Shown here in pieces: positions 45,909 to 55,357 of a stretch of DNA of 64,000 nt. The notes beneath the pieces were generated by a model. The model made no database searches. It was given only the letters and a program-made list of their open reading frames with translations, and was not told where the DNA came from. Both the position numbers and the translations under genes were made by a program. This stretch comes from Exiguobacterium acetylicum (GTDB taxonomy: Bacteria; Bacillota; Bacilli; Exiguobacteriales; Exiguobacteriaceae). Numbering within the stretch: position 1 is the stretch's first letter; every line of letters begins with the position of its first letter. The DNA is taken from the NCBI RefSeq assembly GCF_019890935.1, contig NZ_CP082333.1, forward strand, positions 2,382,001-2,446,000. Direction: 5' to 3'.

Positions 45909-46097
45909 GAAAAAAACCTTTCCAAGTCCAAAAAATGGTCAGGGAAAGGTTGTGCGTTCTTCCTTTACCCTCTTATCGTTCGAAGTGTTTACTTCGCTTC
46001 AGGAGAGCACCTTTTCCCTCATTAATATGTGAATTAATGTAGGACGGTTGCCGGGTTTCTTCGGGCCTTGTTCCCTCCACCTGCTCAGAATAAGAGT
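45909..46097 (-). promoter_or_regulatory. SAM-I (S-box) riboswitch of metK
   Basis: On the minus strand the aptamer begins CTCTTATTCTGAGCAGG (about 46097), with GGTGGAGGGA and GGCCCGAAGAAACCCGGCAA (46046-46066) in consensus order. A P3/P4 region follows, then the terminator CCTTTCC...GGAAAGGTTTTTTT (45909-45950). SAM binding should stabilise termination and lower metK expression. Confidence 0.95.
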
Positions 46098-46113
46098 ATC
46101 CGTTACGAATTAC

Positions 46114-46142
46114 ATGATATAAAGTTGTACCTACTCTGTCAA
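46114..46142 (-). promoter_or_regulatory. metK promoter
   Basis: Minus strand TTGACA (46137-46142), 17 bp, TATCAT (46114-46119), ending just before the S-box. Confidence 0.8.
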
Positions 46143-46198
46143 GCAAGGTTTCAAATTCTAGTCGAAACTTTTTGAAAGAGATGTTAAACTGTTAATGC

Positions 46199-46212
46199 TG
46201 AAAGCGTTTCCA
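46199..46212 (+). promoter_or_regulatory. cre site upstream of pckA
   Basis: TGAAAGCGTTTCCA matches the CcpA operator consensus TGWNANCGNTNWCA at 13 of 14 positions. It lies about 30 bp upstream of the pckA -35. Confidence 0.7.
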
Positions 46213-46241
46213 GATAAATAGAAATCAGCACCAGAAAATGA

Positions 46242-46271
46242 TTGCTCTCTCTTTAGTATGTCATATATAAT
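46242..46271 (+). promoter_or_regulatory. pckA promoter
   Basis: TTGCTC (46242-46247), 18 bp, TATAAT (46266-46271), about 60 bp before the pckA start. It is embedded in CcpN-like sites. Confidence 0.7.
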
Positions 46272-46288
46272 AAATGTGTCATACTAAA
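46252..46288 (+). promoter_or_regulatory. Two CcpN-like operators within a 9-bp dyad at the pckA promoter
   Basis: TATGTCATATA (46257-46267) and TGTGTCATACT (46275-46285) both fit TRTGHYATAYW, the CcpN operator consensus as I remember it, with no mismatch. They cover the -10 and the start site. The outer sequences TTTAGTATG and CATACTAAA form a perfect inverted repeat. In B. subtilis CcpN represses pckA and gapB under glycolytic conditions. No ccpN gene lies in the window. Confidence 0.6.
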
Positions 46289-46330
46289 TGCAGTGAGCCA
46301 AAACCAACGTAGGGGAAAGGTGGGGTCAGG

Positions 46331-47899
46331 ATGCCGATGACGGTCCTGAATATCGAAGAACTACTCAAGAAAGAGCATGTGTTCAAACAACTATCTGTTG
46401 CTGAACTTGTCGAACATGCGATTCGAAACGAAGAAGGTGTCCTTGCTGAGAACGGCGCATTATCTGTAGAAACGGGGAAATTTACAGGTCGTTCACCAAA
46501 AGATAAGTTCATCGTCCGTGATTCTTCCTGCGAGTCTCACATTGATTGGGGTCATGTCAACCAACCAATGGATGGAGACAAATTTGAACAATTGTTGCAA
46601 AAGGTTCTTCGTTACATGAACGAAGCCGATCAGCTCTACTACACAGAAGCTGCTGCTGGAGCAGATACGCACTTCACCCTTCCGGTCCGTGTGCTCACAC
46701 AATACGCTTGGCATAACCTGTTTGCCAAACAACTTTTTTTACGCGAGTATCCTGAAGTGGCTGCCTTCGAACCGTTCACGGTTGTCTACGCGCCACATTT
46801 CAAAGCAGATCCTGCCGTTGACGGAACGAACTCCGAGACGTTCATCGCGATGTCGTTCGAACACCGGATCGTCTTGATCGGTGGAACGGAATACGCTGGA
46901 GAAATCAAGAAGTCGATCTTTTCCGTCATGAACTACCTCTTGCCACAAGAAAACGTCCTTTCGATGCACTGCTCGGCAAACGTCGGACACGAAGGCGACG
47001 TCGCCTTGTTCTTCGGTCTATCTGGTACTGGTAAGACCACCCTGTCAGCAGACGATAGTCGTCAATTGATCGGTGACGATGAACATGGTTGGTCGCACGA
47101 TGGTGTCTTTAACATCGAAGGTGGATGTTATGCGAAGACGGTCAATCTATCGCGTGAAAAAGAACCGCAAATCTTTGACGCGATCCGTTTCGGAACCGTC
47201 CTTGAAAACGTCGTGCTCGATGAAACGCGTCACCCTGATTACGATGACACATCGTTGACGGAAAACACACGTGCCGCTTATCCGATCACAGCAATCGATA
47301 ACATCGCTGTTCCGTCACGCGCTGGTCATCCGAAGACGATCGTCTTCTTGACGGCTGATGCGTACGGTGTTTTGCCTCCGATCAGTAAATTGACGAAAGA
47401 ACAAGCGATGTATCACTTCCTATCAGGATATACATCAAAACTCGCGGGAACAGAACGCGGTGTCACGGAACCGGAAGCAACGTTCTCGACATGCTTTGGT
47501 TCACCATTCCTTCCACTAATGCCAGAAAAATATGCGACGATGCTCGGCGAATTGATTGATCGTCACGGTGTCACTGTTTATCTCGTCAACACAGGTTGGA
47601 CAGGTGGTGCTTACGGAACAGGTAGCCGCATGAAGCTATCCTATACACGGACGATGGTCAACGCTGCCGTCAACGGTACACTTGCAACGATTCCAACAGA
47701 AGAGCATCCGATTTTCGGACTTCACATGCCACTTGAAGTTCCAGGTGTTCCAAGCGAGTTACTCAATCCAGTACGTGTGTGGTCGAATCCAGACGAATAC
47801 GATACACAAGCGCGTTCGCTTGCTGAGAAATTCCAACACAATTTCCTTCGCTTCGAAAGTGCGACGGATGCAATCAAGTCAGCTGGTCCACGCCTATAA
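46331..47899 (+). CDS. pckA: Phosphoenolpyruvate carboxykinase (ATP)
   Basis: 522 residues. The kinase P-loop is [15 protein letters not shown], with the metal-binding [17 protein letters not shown] and GRSPKDKF substrate region. It converts oxaloacetate to PEP, the entry step of gluconeogenesis. The start is either the ATG at 46331 (AAAGGTGG upstream) or the next ATG two codons on. Its promoter combines a cre and two CcpN-like sites, so repression by glucose is expected. Confidence 0.97.
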   Translation: MPMTVLNIEELLKKEHVFKQLSVAELVEHAIRNEEGVLAENGALSVETGKFTGRSPKDKFIVRDSSCESHIDWGHVNQPMDGDKFEQLLQKVLRYMNEADQLYYTEAAAGADTHFTLPVRVLTQYAWHNLFAKQLFLREYPEVAAFEPFTVVYAPHFKADPAVDGTNSETFIAMSFEHRIVLIGGTEYAGEIKKSIFSVMNYLLPQENVLSMHCSANVGHEGDVALFFGLSGTGKTTLSADDSRQLIGDDEHGWSHDGVFNIEGGCYAKTVNLSREKEPQIFDAIRFGTVLENVVLDETRHPDYDDTSLTENTRAAYPITAIDNIAVPSRAGHPKTIVFLTADAYGVLPPISKLTKEQAMYHFLSGYTSKLAGTERGVTEPEATFSTCFGSPFLPLMPEKYATMLGELIDRHGVTVYLVNTGWTGGAYGTGSRMKLSYTRTMVNAAVNGTLATIPTEEHPIFGLHMPLEVPGVPSELLNPVRVWSNPDEYDTQARSLAEKFQHNFLRFESATDAIKSAGPRL

Positions 47900-47932
47900 A
47901 AAAAAGAGCCTCCGGGCTCTTTTTTTTATAGG
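47899..47932. terminator. Terminator between pckA and the EAL-HDOD gene
   Basis: AAAAAAAAGAGCC-TCCG-GGCTCTTTTTTTT, overlapping the stop of the convergent gene. Confidence 0.9.
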
Positions 47933-49179
47933 ATAGAATCCGTTCTTTCTTGAAGATGTGTTTCTTTTTGTTTAAGCCATTCCTGACTTTCTGCTAGTAG
48001 CGCATAGGCTCGTGGAAGTGAGACACCTAAACGTTGACTGAGCAGTTCGAACTGATCAAAATCACCGCGATCTGCACTGATCGCAAGCACTAAACAATCC
48101 CGGAATGGATGATCTTTTCCTTGTAGGACAACCTTCAAAGAATCTTCGATTGGTAATTGACCGATGATGTCGTCGATATCCACAGACAATAACGCATCAA
48201 TATGTGACAGCAATCCGATCATGTAGGCACTCTCTGACTTCAACGTGCGTGTTTCTTTTGCAAATAGCTCACAAAGCTTAGCACAATGTAAAGAAGACCG
48301 GAGTAACTCATTTGACCATTCGTAAGGACTAGCAAGCTTCATCTCACGCAAGACGATTAACGAAATCCAGCTTTTGAGTTGTGAGAAGCCAAGTAGTGAA
48401 ATGGCTTGACGAACAGAGCTGACTGTATTTCGTAATCCCATTCCTGGAGAATTGATCAGTTGCAATACTTGAATGCTGATATACGGATTTGCTTCAATCT
48501 CATCAATGACTTCATCGTATTTCTCATCCGTATCGAGCCATTTTAGCATCTTCAGCAATACCGGCAATTGAGGAGGGACCGCTTTTCCCTTCATCAACAT
48601 CGGCTTAGCGTAAAAATAGCCTTGGAACCAGTCATATCCCATCTCAAGACAACGCGTGTGATCTTCATGTGTCTCGACTCGTTCGGCAAGCATCTTGATA
48701 TGGGGATAATTACGCCGGACGATATGCAGGATTGCACTTTGCTCGCGAGGGGAAATCGCCTCGATGTCGATTTTAATTAAATCAATTAGCGCGAATAATT
48801 CTGTTCCATGTTGACGAAGTAAATCGGTCACAAAATCATCGAGTGCTAGTGTAAAACCTGCTTCTTTCCAACTGTGTAACACAGATAACATCTCTGTATC
48901 GATATCAACAGTTTCTAAAATTTCGATAACGAACCGTTTTGGATCTAAATAGTGAATCAGATCACTTTTCAAAAGATCCGCTGTAAAGTTGACGAAAAGT
49001 TTTTTACCTTCAGCGACGTGCTCCACACCCATATGAACGAGTGTATTCGTTAATACATCCATCGTCGCTAGATCACCGTCGAATACATTCATTTGTTTGA
49101 CGGAACGATACAGCAACTCAAATGCATCAACTGCTCCGATTCGGTCAACGATGGGTTGACGTGCTAGTAAGATATCCAT
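47926..49179 (-). CDS. EAL-HDOD signalling protein (YuxH-like)
   Basis: 417 residues. N-terminal EAL-like domain (about 1-200), with ExLxR in AFELLYRS, LALDDFVTD (normally DDFG), DLIKIDI and MLAERVETHED. Several catalytic positions for cyclic-di-GMP hydrolysis look altered, so it may be a binding rather than an active phosphodiesterase domain. The C-terminal HDOD domain (about 210-400) contains NPYISIQVLQLINSPGMGLRN and lacks an HD metal site. The architecture matches B. subtilis YuxH and Vibrio CdgJ. Partners unknown. Confidence 0.88.
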   Translation of the reverse strand: MDILLARQPIVDRIGAVDAFELLYRSVKQMNVFDGDLATMDVLTNTLVHMGVEHVAEGKKLFVNFTADLLKSDLIHYLDPKRFVIEILETVDIDTEMLSVLHSWKEAGFTLALDDFVTDLLRQHGTELFALIDLIKIDIEAISPREQSAILHIVRRNYPHIKMLAERVETHEDHTRCLEMGYDWFQGYFYAKPMLMKGKAVPPQLPVLLKMLKWLDTDEKYDEVIDEIEANPYISIQVLQLINSPGMGLRNTVSSVRQAISLLGFSQLKSWISLIVLREMKLASPYEWSNELLRSSLHCAKLCELFAKETRTLKSESAYMIGLLSHIDALLSVDIDDIIGQLPIEDSLKVVLQGKDHPFRDCLVLAISADRGDFDQFELLSQRLGVSLPRAYALLAESQEWLKQKETHLQERTDSIL

Positions 49180-49316
49180 CGTCCTCCATCCCCCTCTACA
49201 TTACTCATATGGTTCTAATTATATCAAAATTTATTTTTCAGGAAGTTTATTGTTTTTTACAACGAATCAATATTCTTTTTTTCCCATTATGTATGTAAGT
49301 TCAATTCTTCAGATGA

Positions 49317-49351
49317 CAAAAAAACCGATACGACATTCATCGTACCGGTTG
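49317..49351 (-). terminator. Terminator of the ytkD-ytmA pair
   Basis: On the minus strand AACCGGTACGA-TGAATG-TCGTATCGGTTTTTTT. Confidence 0.85.
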
Positions 49352-49353
49352 CA

Positions 49354-50109
49354 TCATCGATTATAGATACCAGTCTCCAACCAATTCAACACATTCCGCG
49401 TCACACGCAACTTTTCGTGAATCGGAAATTGATGCGCGTAGGCGTAAGTCTGAAGCATCGTTTTTTCGGAATGACGCGCGGCATAAGCCGTCGCGTGTCG
49501 TAAACGAACGTTTTCATCATACGCACCGTGAATCAATAATACTTCACCTTGAGGTGCGACATGAAGTGGCGAGCGAACAGCGTATGCATCAGGCACCGTG
49601 TCGGGTGTACCTCCCGTATAGCGACGAAGCATCTTTTGCATCGTTTTCTGCTCCTCATACGTCCACGTCAACTCCGTCACCCCTGCCCAGGACACCGTTC
49701 GAGCGACTGGACGGTGATGCGCAAGGAGCAGTGCCATCTGTCCACCACGTGAAAATCCAAATGCGTGAACACGCGAGACACGTTGCTGCAACCAGTCAAA
49801 GGCACTGCAGGCGTCTTCGATATCGTGATGACCGAAGTCTTCCTTTCCCGTACCGCCTAGATTCCCTCGATAGAAAGGTGCCATGACAAAAAATCCTGCC
49901 TGTGCGAACGCGAGCAGTCGTGTCGGTCGGACCATTCCGATCGAACGCGTTCCACCACGCAAGTAGAGAATTCCCTGACCGTTCGCGACTTGCGGGAGTA
50001 CGATATAGGCACCGACCCGTTCTCCGTCCGCTGTGGTATAAAACATCCGAAACGTCCGAAACGGACCTTGCCGCGGTAGTTCAAACCAATCGGCGTTCGC
50101 TAAGTACAC
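49354..50109 (-). CDS. ytmA: YtmA-like prolyl-oligopeptidase-fold hydrolase
   Basis: 251 residues from a GTG at 50109 with GGAG seven bases upstream. Nucleophile elbow [14 protein letters not shown] (GxSxG), late Asp in [12 protein letters not shown], and His in [11 protein letters not shown]. It resembles S9-family or dienelactone-type hydrolases, with the RGGTRS and PFYRGNLGG oxyanion region. Its start overlaps the end of ytkD by 29 bp, so translation is coupled. The same gene pair occurs near pckA in B. subtilis. Confidence 0.83.
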   Translation of the reverse strand: MYLANADWFELPRQGPFRTFRMFYTTADGERVGAYIVLPQVANGQGILYLRGGTRSIGMVRPTRLLAFAQAGFFVMAPFYRGNLGGTGKEDFGHHDIEDACSAFDWLQQRVSRVHAFGFSRGGQMALLLAHHRPVARTVSWAGVTELTWTYEEQKTMQKMLRRYTGGTPDTVPDAYAVRSPLHVAPQGEVLLIHGAYDENVRLRHATAYAARHSEKTMLQTYAYAHQFPIHEKLRVTRNVLNWLETGIYNR

Positions 50110-50554
50110 GGAGCGTCTCCGGAAGGACACGGTCCTTCATCATGAAACTGTATTGTCGATTCGTATCGAGACGTTCAGGGAGTTCCTCGAATAGAAAAGC
50201 GCCGTCCGTTTCATCCACGGCAAGATGAGACGACAATGATCCGATTTGCGCGAAATAGATGTTTTTGATGATCGTATCACCTTTTCCAGCAACACGATAC
50301 TGTCCGACATATGAGAGAGAATCGATTTCCCCACCCGTCTCTTCCATCACTTCACGACGCGCGGCTTCTTCTGCCGTTTCCCCTGGTTCAACCTTTCCAC
50401 CAGGAAATTCATACCCCCGCTGCTTATGATGGGTCAGCAACCATTTTCCTTCGTACACGGCAATGACCCACACGTGCAAGGGACGATCCGAGAACGGATG
50501 GTCATCAAAACTTAACTCCACTTGATTTTGATAATAATCCAAGAATGTAATCAC
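50081..50554 (-). CDS. ytkD: YtkD Nudix hydrolase, 8-oxo-dGTPase
   Basis: 157 residues from a GTG at 50554 with GAGGTG upstream. The Nudix box spans residues 52-74 ([20 protein letters not shown] then ETG). The N-terminal [20 protein letters not shown] and RGYEFPGGK segments closely resemble B. subtilis YtkD, a mutation-avoidance nucleoside triphosphatase (8-oxo-dGTP and 8-oxo-GTP). It is first of a two-gene operon with ytmA. Confidence 0.93.
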   Translation of the reverse strand: MITFLDYYQNQVELSFDDHPFSDRPLHVWVIAVYEGKWLLTHHKQRGYEFPGGKVEPGETAEEAARREVMEETGGEIDSLSYVGQYRVAGKGDTIIKNIYFAQIGSLSSHLAVDETDGAFLFEELPERLDTNRQYSFMMKDRVLPETLRVLSERRLV

Positions 50555-50677
50555 GTACGTGCACCTCATTTCTTCTTCTAACTTCACTTTACCTGTTTCA
50601 CGGGTATTCTAAAAGTGAAAACGCTAGGATTACCTGTAAATCTGGAAAATGATAGCCTACTATCATCCGCTAAAGAC

Positions 50678-50720
50678 AAAAAAACAGCCGATGTTCCACT
50701 AGGGAACGATCGACTGTCGT
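50678..50720 (-). terminator. pgi terminator
   Basis: On the minus strand ACAGTCGATCGTTCC-CTAG-TGGAACATCGGCTGT followed by TTTTTTT. Confidence 0.8.
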
Positions 50721-50726
50721 TTCACA

Positions 50727-52076
50727 TTACTTCAAACGTGCTTCGAGTTCTGCTTTTTCTGCTTCGAATCCTGGTTTCCCAAGAAGAGCAAACATGTTTT
50801 TCTTGTACGCTTCGACGCCTGGCTGATCAAATGGGTTCACTCCGAGGAGGTAACCACTCATCGCACAAGCTTTCTCGAAGAAGTAGAACAGGAATCCGAG
50901 GTGATACGGTGTCATCTCCGGAAGTTCGACTGTCAAGTTCGGTACTTGTCCGTCCGTGTGCGCAAGCAACGTCCCTTCTGCTGCTTTATCGTTGACGAAT
51001 TGAATCGACTTCCCTGCAAGGAAGTTCAATCCATCGAGATCCTGAGCGTCTTCTTCAACAGTCAACGCATGACGCGCTTGACCGACTTTGATGACTGTCT
51101 CGAACAGGTCACGACGACCTTCTTGGACGTATTGTCCCATCGAGTGAAGATCCGTCGAGAAGTCGACCGCTGCTGGGAAGATCCCTTTGAAGTCTTTTCC
51201 TTCTGACTCGCCGTATAATTGTTTCCACCACTCTGATACATAATGAAGTGCTGGTTCGTAGTTGACGAGAAGCTCGATCGTCTTCCCTTTCGCATAAAGC
51301 GCATTTCGAACGACCGCGTACTGATACGCTTCGTTGTCAGCTAGGTTTTCGCTCGCATAGCGCTCTTGCGCGTCACGGGCACCTTGCATCAACTCTTCGA
51401 TTGAAATACCAGCTGCTGCGATTGGTAATAGACCAACCGGTGTCAACACAGAGAAACGGCCGCCGACATCATCCGGAATGACGAATGTTTCGTATCCTTC
51501 AGAGTCTGCGAGTGTTTTTAATGCACCACGCGCTTTATCCGTCGTTGCATAAATCCGGTGTTTTGCTTCTGCTTTACCGTATTTCTCTTCCATGAACGAT
51601 TTCAAGAGACGGAACGAAATTGCTGGTTCTGTCGTCGTACCCGATTTCGAGATGATGTTGACCGATACATCTTTTCCTTCGAGGACTTCGAATAAATCGT
51701 GCAGATACGTCGATGAGATATTATGACCTGCATAGATGATTTGTGGTGCTTTGCGATCTTCTTTTGATAACAAGTTATGGAATGAGTGTCCGAGCATCTC
51801 GATCGCAGCGCGCGCTCCGAGATACGAACCGCCGATTCCGACGACTAACAACACATCAGAATCCGACTTGATTTTTTCTGCAGACGCTTGAATACGTGCA
51901 AATTCCGCTTGATCGTAATTCGTCGGAAGATCCACCCATCCTAAGAAATCACTTCCTGCGCCTGTTCCTGCATGAATCGCATGGTGAAGCGTCTTTACCG
52001 TTTCCGCCATATGATCTACTTCATGTTGACCTACGAATTGTAGGGCTTTCGAATAATCAAAACGTACTGTTGACAT
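50727..52076 (-). CDS. pgi: Glucose-6-phosphate isomerase
   Basis: 449 residues from the ATG at 52076 (AAGGAGG upstream); earlier in-frame starts have no ribosome site. Phosphosugar-isomerase motifs: [31 protein letters not shown] and the C-terminal [12 protein letters not shown] with its catalytic Lys. Interconverts glucose-6-P and fructose-6-P in glycolysis and gluconeogenesis. It follows the alcohol dehydrogenase gene, as pgi follows yugJ/yugK in B. subtilis. Confidence 0.97.
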   Translation of the reverse strand: MSTVRFDYSKALQFVGQHEVDHMAETVKTLHHAIHAGTGAGSDFLGWVDLPTNYDQAEFARIQASAEKIKSDSDVLLVVGIGGSYLGARAAIEMLGHSFHNLLSKEDRKAPQIIYAGHNISSTYLHDLFEVLEGKDVSVNIISKSGTTTEPAISFRLLKSFMEEKYGKAEAKHRIYATTDKARGALKTLADSEGYETFVIPDDVGGRFSVLTPVGLLPIAAAGISIEELMQGARDAQERYASENLADNEAYQYAVVRNALYAKGKTIELLVNYEPALHYVSEWWKQLYGESEGKDFKGIFPAAVDFSTDLHSMGQYVQEGRRDLFETVIKVGQARHALTVEEDAQDLDGLNFLAGKSIQFVNDKAAEGTLLAHTDGQVPNLTVELPEMTPYHLGFLFYFFEKACAMSGYLLGVNPFDQPGVEAYKKNMFALLGKPGFEAEKAELEARLK

Positions 52077-52110
52077 GCCATCGTCCTCCTTATTCATTCG
52101 CAACGAAATG

Positions 52111-52148
52111 CGACCTTCCTTTTCATTAAAACGCAAGAAGGAAGGTCG
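52111..52148. repeat. 11-bp inverted repeat between alcohol dehydrogenase gene and pgi
   Basis: CGACCTTCCTT (52111-52121) pairs with AAGGAAGGTCG (52138-52148). No T tract follows, so it may be a weak terminator or a leader hairpin ahead of pgi. Confidence 0.5.
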
Positions 52149-52189
52149 TTCAAGTCTTTTGTGAAATGAGTAGCAAATGTTACAGATTG

Positions 52190-53356
52190 TTATAGGGCAG
52201 CTGTCACGATTTGACGAACGTCTTCGTTTCCAAGTGATTTGAAGTTTCCGAAGTCGCCGCGTGTCATTGCTGACTTGACGATTGCGTCAACTGTATCTTC
52301 TTTGATGTCGTAATCAGCGAGACGATTCGGTGCACCAAGTGATGTCCAGAAAGCACTGATTGCGTCGATTGTCGCGTGTGCCGCTTCCATCTCTGATTTA
52401 CCTTCCGTATCAACGTTAAAGACGTTCTCACCGAGTGTGACGAAACGATGTGCGTTTGATTCGTCAAGTACGTGGCGCATCCAGTTCGGGAAGAGGATCG
52501 CGAGTCCACCTGCGTGCGGGATATCGTGAACAGCTGAGACAGCGTGTTCGATGTTGTGTGATGCCCAGTCGCCACGCGCGCCCATTTGAAGGACACCGTT
52601 GAGCGCCATCGTACCAGCGAAGAGAATCGTGCCACGAAGTTCAACGTTCTCGAGATCGTTGACGAGTTTTGGTGCTGCTTCGACGACTGCTTTCATGACA
52701 CCTTCTGTCATCCGTTCTTGGACCGGTGCATGCGCAGGGTGGAAGTATTGCTCGAGGCAGTGGCTCATCATATCGACGATACCGTAAATTGTTTGATCTT
52801 TTGGTACACTGACTGTGTACTTCGGATCAAGGATTGAGAATGTTGGGAACGTAAGCGGGCTACCCCAACCGTATTTCTCTTGTGTCTTCCAGTTCGTGAT
52901 GACGGATCCCGAGTTCATCTCAGAACCTGTTGCTGCAAGCGTCAAGACTGTTCCGAATGGGATGACTGTCTCTGGTGTTGCTTTGCCGATGACGAGATCC
53001 CACGCTTCGCCTTCATAAGGAATACCAGCAGCGATCAATTTCGTGCAGTCGATGACAGAACCGCCACCGAGTGCAAGCAATGCGTCAACGCCTGCTTCAC
53101 GTGCGATTTTGATACCGCGCTCTGCTGTCTCGATACGCGGGTTCGGTTCGACACCGTCGCATTCGACGTACTCGATACCTGCCGCGTTGAGTTCACGTGT
53201 GACATCATCATAGACGCCGTTCCGTTTAATACTGCCGCCACCGAAGACGAGCATGACTTTCTTTGCACCGAGTGCTTCGAGTTGTGGTTTCAGTTGGCTG
53301 ACTTGACCGTCACCAAAAATAAGTCTTGTTGGATTGCGATATTCAAAGTTTTCCAT
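52190..53356 (-). CDS. Iron-containing alcohol dehydrogenase (YugJ/YugK-like)
   Basis: 388 residues from the ATG at 53356 (GAGGAGG upstream). Group III alcohol dehydrogenase, with NAD(P) site [15 protein letters not shown], second [10 protein letters not shown] and iron ligands in the HCLEQYFHP and [20 protein letters not shown] segments. It probably reduces aldehydes (butanol-dehydrogenase type) with NAD(P)H during fermentative growth. Gene order with pgi and yugI matches the B. subtilis yugI-L cluster. Confidence 0.93.
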   Translation of the reverse strand: MENFEYRNPTRLIFGDGQVSQLKPQLEALGAKKVMLVFGGGSIKRNGVYDDVTRELNAAGIEYVECDGVEPNPRIETAERGIKIAREAGVDALLALGGGSVIDCTKLIAAGIPYEGEAWDLVIGKATPETVIPFGTVLTLAATGSEMNSGSVITNWKTQEKYGWGSPLTFPTFSILDPKYTVSVPKDQTIYGIVDMMSHCLEQYFHPAHAPVQERMTEGVMKAVVEAAPKLVNDLENVELRGTILFAGTMALNGVLQMGARGDWASHNIEHAVSAVHDIPHAGGLAILFPNWMRHVLDESNAHRFVTLGENVFNVDTEGKSEMEAAHATIDAISAFWTSLGAPNRLADYDIKEDTVDAIVKSAMTRGDFGNFKSLGNEDVRQIVTAAL

Positions 53357-53451
53357 CTGTGTTGCCTCCTCAATAAGTAATGAACACCTTACATTATCCA
53401 CACATTCCCCTTTCGCATCTAATTTAATGCTTATTCTATGTAAAAATCGCA

Positions 53452-53487
53452 TAAAAAAAAGAGAACCGACCGATGTCGATTCTCTCA
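53452..53487 (-). terminator. yugI terminator
   Basis: On the minus strand GAGAATCGAC-ATCG-GTCGGTTCTC followed by TTTTTTTT. Confidence 0.85.
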
Positions 53488-53493
53488 TGTGGC

Positions 53494-53886
53494 TTATTTT
53501 TGGAAGTTTGATTTTTCAATCCATTCTTCCAATTTACCTTTAAGAACGTTGAATCCAGGTGCTTCTTCTTGTTTGAAAGCAGGACCTGCATCGCGACGTC
53601 CAGCGTTTTTGCGTGGACCTTTCGCACGTGCTTCACGTTTTGGAGCTTCCTGAGTTGCTTTGATCGAAAGCTTCATTTTTTTGTTAGCTTCGTCGATGTC
53701 GAGAACTTTAACAGTTACTTCATCGCCAACTTTTACGTAATCGTTGATGTCTTTTACGTAATCGTGTGAGATTTCTGAGATGTGGACGAGACCTTGTGTT
53801 TGCTCGTCAAGTGCTACGAAAGCACCGAAGTTTTGAATACCAGTTACTTTACCAGTAACGACTTGGTCTTTTTCAAAGTTTGCCAT
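53494..53886 (-). CDS. yugI: S1-domain RNA-binding general stress protein (YugI)
   Basis: 130 residues. The N-terminal S1 domain spans about 3-75 ([20 protein letters not shown] ... [18 protein letters not shown]), followed by a basic linker ([17 protein letters not shown]) and a short C-terminal helix. It is homologous to B. subtilis YugI (general stress protein 13), which associates with ribosomes. Monocistronic, with a good promoter and terminator. Confidence 0.93.
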   Translation of the reverse strand: MANFEKDQVVTGKVTGIQNFGAFVALDEQTQGLVHISEISHDYVKDINDYVKVGDEVTVKVLDIDEANKKMKLSIKATQEAPKREARAKGPRKNAGRRDAGPAFKQEEAPGFNVLKGKLEEWIEKSNFQK

Positions 53887-53920
53887 AATGTATACACTCC
53901 CTAACTAAATTCATCAACTT

Positions 53921-53949
53921 ATAATAACACACTTTTCTTGTATCGTAAA
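53921..53949 (-). promoter_or_regulatory. yugI promoter
   Basis: Minus strand TTTACG (53944-53949), 17 bp, TATTAT (53921-53926), 35 bp before the yugI start. Confidence 0.6.
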
Positions 53950-54030
53950 AAATATTTTTGGAATTTGTTTATTTTTTATTTCACAAGGGAACATTTTAGT
54001 AGCAAGACTTCAAGTATTCCCCCTGATTCT

Positions 54031-54061
54031 GCCGAACTTTCCGAGTTCGGCCCTTTTTTTG
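54031..54061 (+). terminator. Orphan plus-strand terminator
   Basis: GCCGAACT-TTCCG-AGTTCGGC then CCTTTTTTT. It points along the plus strand, but no plus-strand gene precedes it within the 427-bp gap, and the flanking genes are on the minus strand. Confidence 0.75.
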
Positions 54062-54147
54062 TTCTTTTACTCAATTGACCTAAGTGACAAAGAAAAGTAA
54101 TGCTTGAAACGAGAAAGACAAAAGACAGATCAGACTATCAAAAAAAC

Positions 54148-54268
54148 GGACAGTCTCGGTCTGCTCGCTTTCCGCGGACAAGCCCTCATGCCGCTTCAGA
54201 TGCGTCGCATCTTCCATGGTCATGACGACTTGTTTTTCCGCAGGAGTCGAGCAGAACCTCGCCTGTCC
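54148..54268. repeat. Second copy of the structured repeat family
   Basis: Outer arms GGACAG/CTGTCC (54148-54153, 54263-54268) and TCTGCTCG/CGAGCAGA (54160-54167, 54248-54255) enclose ACAAG/CTTGT and a small perfect AGATGCG/CGCATCT hairpin. Its minus strand shares ACTCCTGCGGAAAAA and GGCTTGTCCGCGGAAAG with the 31308-31559 element. Similar sequences are common between Bacillales genes (recollection, not searched). A short frame across it looks like an artefact. Confidence 0.7.
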
Positions 54269-54313
54269 TAGCGTAAAGGAAATATAGAGTAGAAGCAATC
54301 ATCAATTGATTAC

Positions 54314-55357
54314 TTACAGATCATCGAATCCATTTGCATCCGTTACTTTCGCATACGAACGTGATTTTTGTTCGAAGAAGTCTGATTTCGTCGCGTTCAT
54401 CGAATCATCTGAATACGCACGGATCCATGGCATGACGTCTTCGTCGTGCCCTTCATAAAGATCCGACAAACCGATGACGCGAAGGCGTTTGTTTGCGAGA
54501 TATTTAACGTAGTCACGCATTTCACTGACGTCAAGTCCGTCCAAATCACGCAAGACATACTCGCTCCACTCGATTTCAAGATCAACGGCACGCTTGAACG
54601 TGTCATAGACGAATTGTGTGAAGGAGCCATCGGCATCAATTTCCGGATGCTCCGACAAGACAGCACGTAACAATTGGCTGATGAAGTACGAGTGTTGCAA
54701 TTCATCCCGTTGAATGTAGCTGATCATCGTCGATGTCCCGACCATCTTTTGGTGACGCGCCAAGTTATAGAAGAAAGCAAAGCCTGAATAGAAGTTGATT
54801 CCTTCAAGAACGATCGAAGCAACGAGCGATTTCGCGAAGTTCTCTGGAGTCCGGTCATTTTGGAAATCTTCGTATAAATCAAGAATGAATGCATTACGCT
54901 TCATGACCATGTCATCGTCTTTCGCGATATCAAAAATCCGGTTTTGTTCAGCCAATGGAACTAAGCTGGATAAGACGTAGCTGTACGATTGATTATGAAC
55001 GACTTCCTGTTGCGCAACGATGGCAAGAATCGCATGAACCGATGAATCCGATGTGAACATTGCCGATTCCAAGATATAACGTGTCTGAACCGAGTCAAGG
55101 ATCGAGAGTAGCCCGATGATTCGTTTGAAGGCATCCTGTTCCCGTTCGCTCAGTTGATTCCACTGTTGCATGTCCTTCGACATTGAGATCTCATCTGGAA
55201 TCCAGAAGTTCGATAATAGTTGTTTGTAGATCGAATAAAACTGTGGATACGCAATGTCGTTCCAGTTGACGATGGCACTCGTTTCTCCACCGATGATCGC
55301 TGTCGCGCGATTCGGATGACGTGCATCAAGCAGTTTGATTTTTTGTAGCTGTTCCAT
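54314..55357 (-). CDS. nrdF: Ribonucleotide reductase class I beta subunit
   Basis: 347 residues. The dimetal ligands are readable: Asp88 (LSILDSVQT), Glu118 and His121 (EVVHNQSY), Glu185 (VLEGINFY), Glu219 and His222 (RDELQHSYF). Tyr125 lies four residues after His121, where the radical tyrosine sits in NrdB/NrdF. The protein houses the radical cofactor for NrdE. It is last in the operon and overlaps the flavodoxin gene by 32 bp (AAGGAG upstream). The sequence differs noticeably from the standard Bacillus NrdF, so class Ib assignment rests on the flavodoxin neighbour. No clear terminator follows before the repeat. Confidence 0.88.
   Translation of the reverse strand: MEQLQKIKLLDARHPNRATAIIGGETSAIVNWNDIAYPQFYSIYKQLLSNFWIPDEISMSKDMQQWNQLSEREQDAFKRIIGLLSILDSVQTRYILESAMFTSDSSVHAILAIVAQQEVVHNQSYSYVLSSLVPLAEQNRIFDIAKDDDMVMKRNAFILDLYEDFQNDRTPENFAKSLVASIVLEGINFYSGFAFFYNLARHQKMVGTSTMISYIQRDELQHSYFISQLLRAVLSEHPEIDADGSFTQFVYDTFKRAVDLEIEWSEYVLRDLDGLDVSEMRDYVKYLANKRLRVIGLSDLYEGHDEDVMPWIRAYSDDSMNATKSDFFEQKSRSYAKVTDANGFDDL

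Noticed and set aside
45842-45931. N-terminal extension of metK by about 30 codons
   Set aside because: The extra residues would be encoded by the riboswitch terminator; GGGAGGG marks the ATG at 45841.
54080-54298. 72-codon minus-strand open frame across the 54-kb repeat
   Set aside because: It lies wholly in the hairpin repeat, has no ribosome site and no protein-like composition; treated as a by-product of the repeat.
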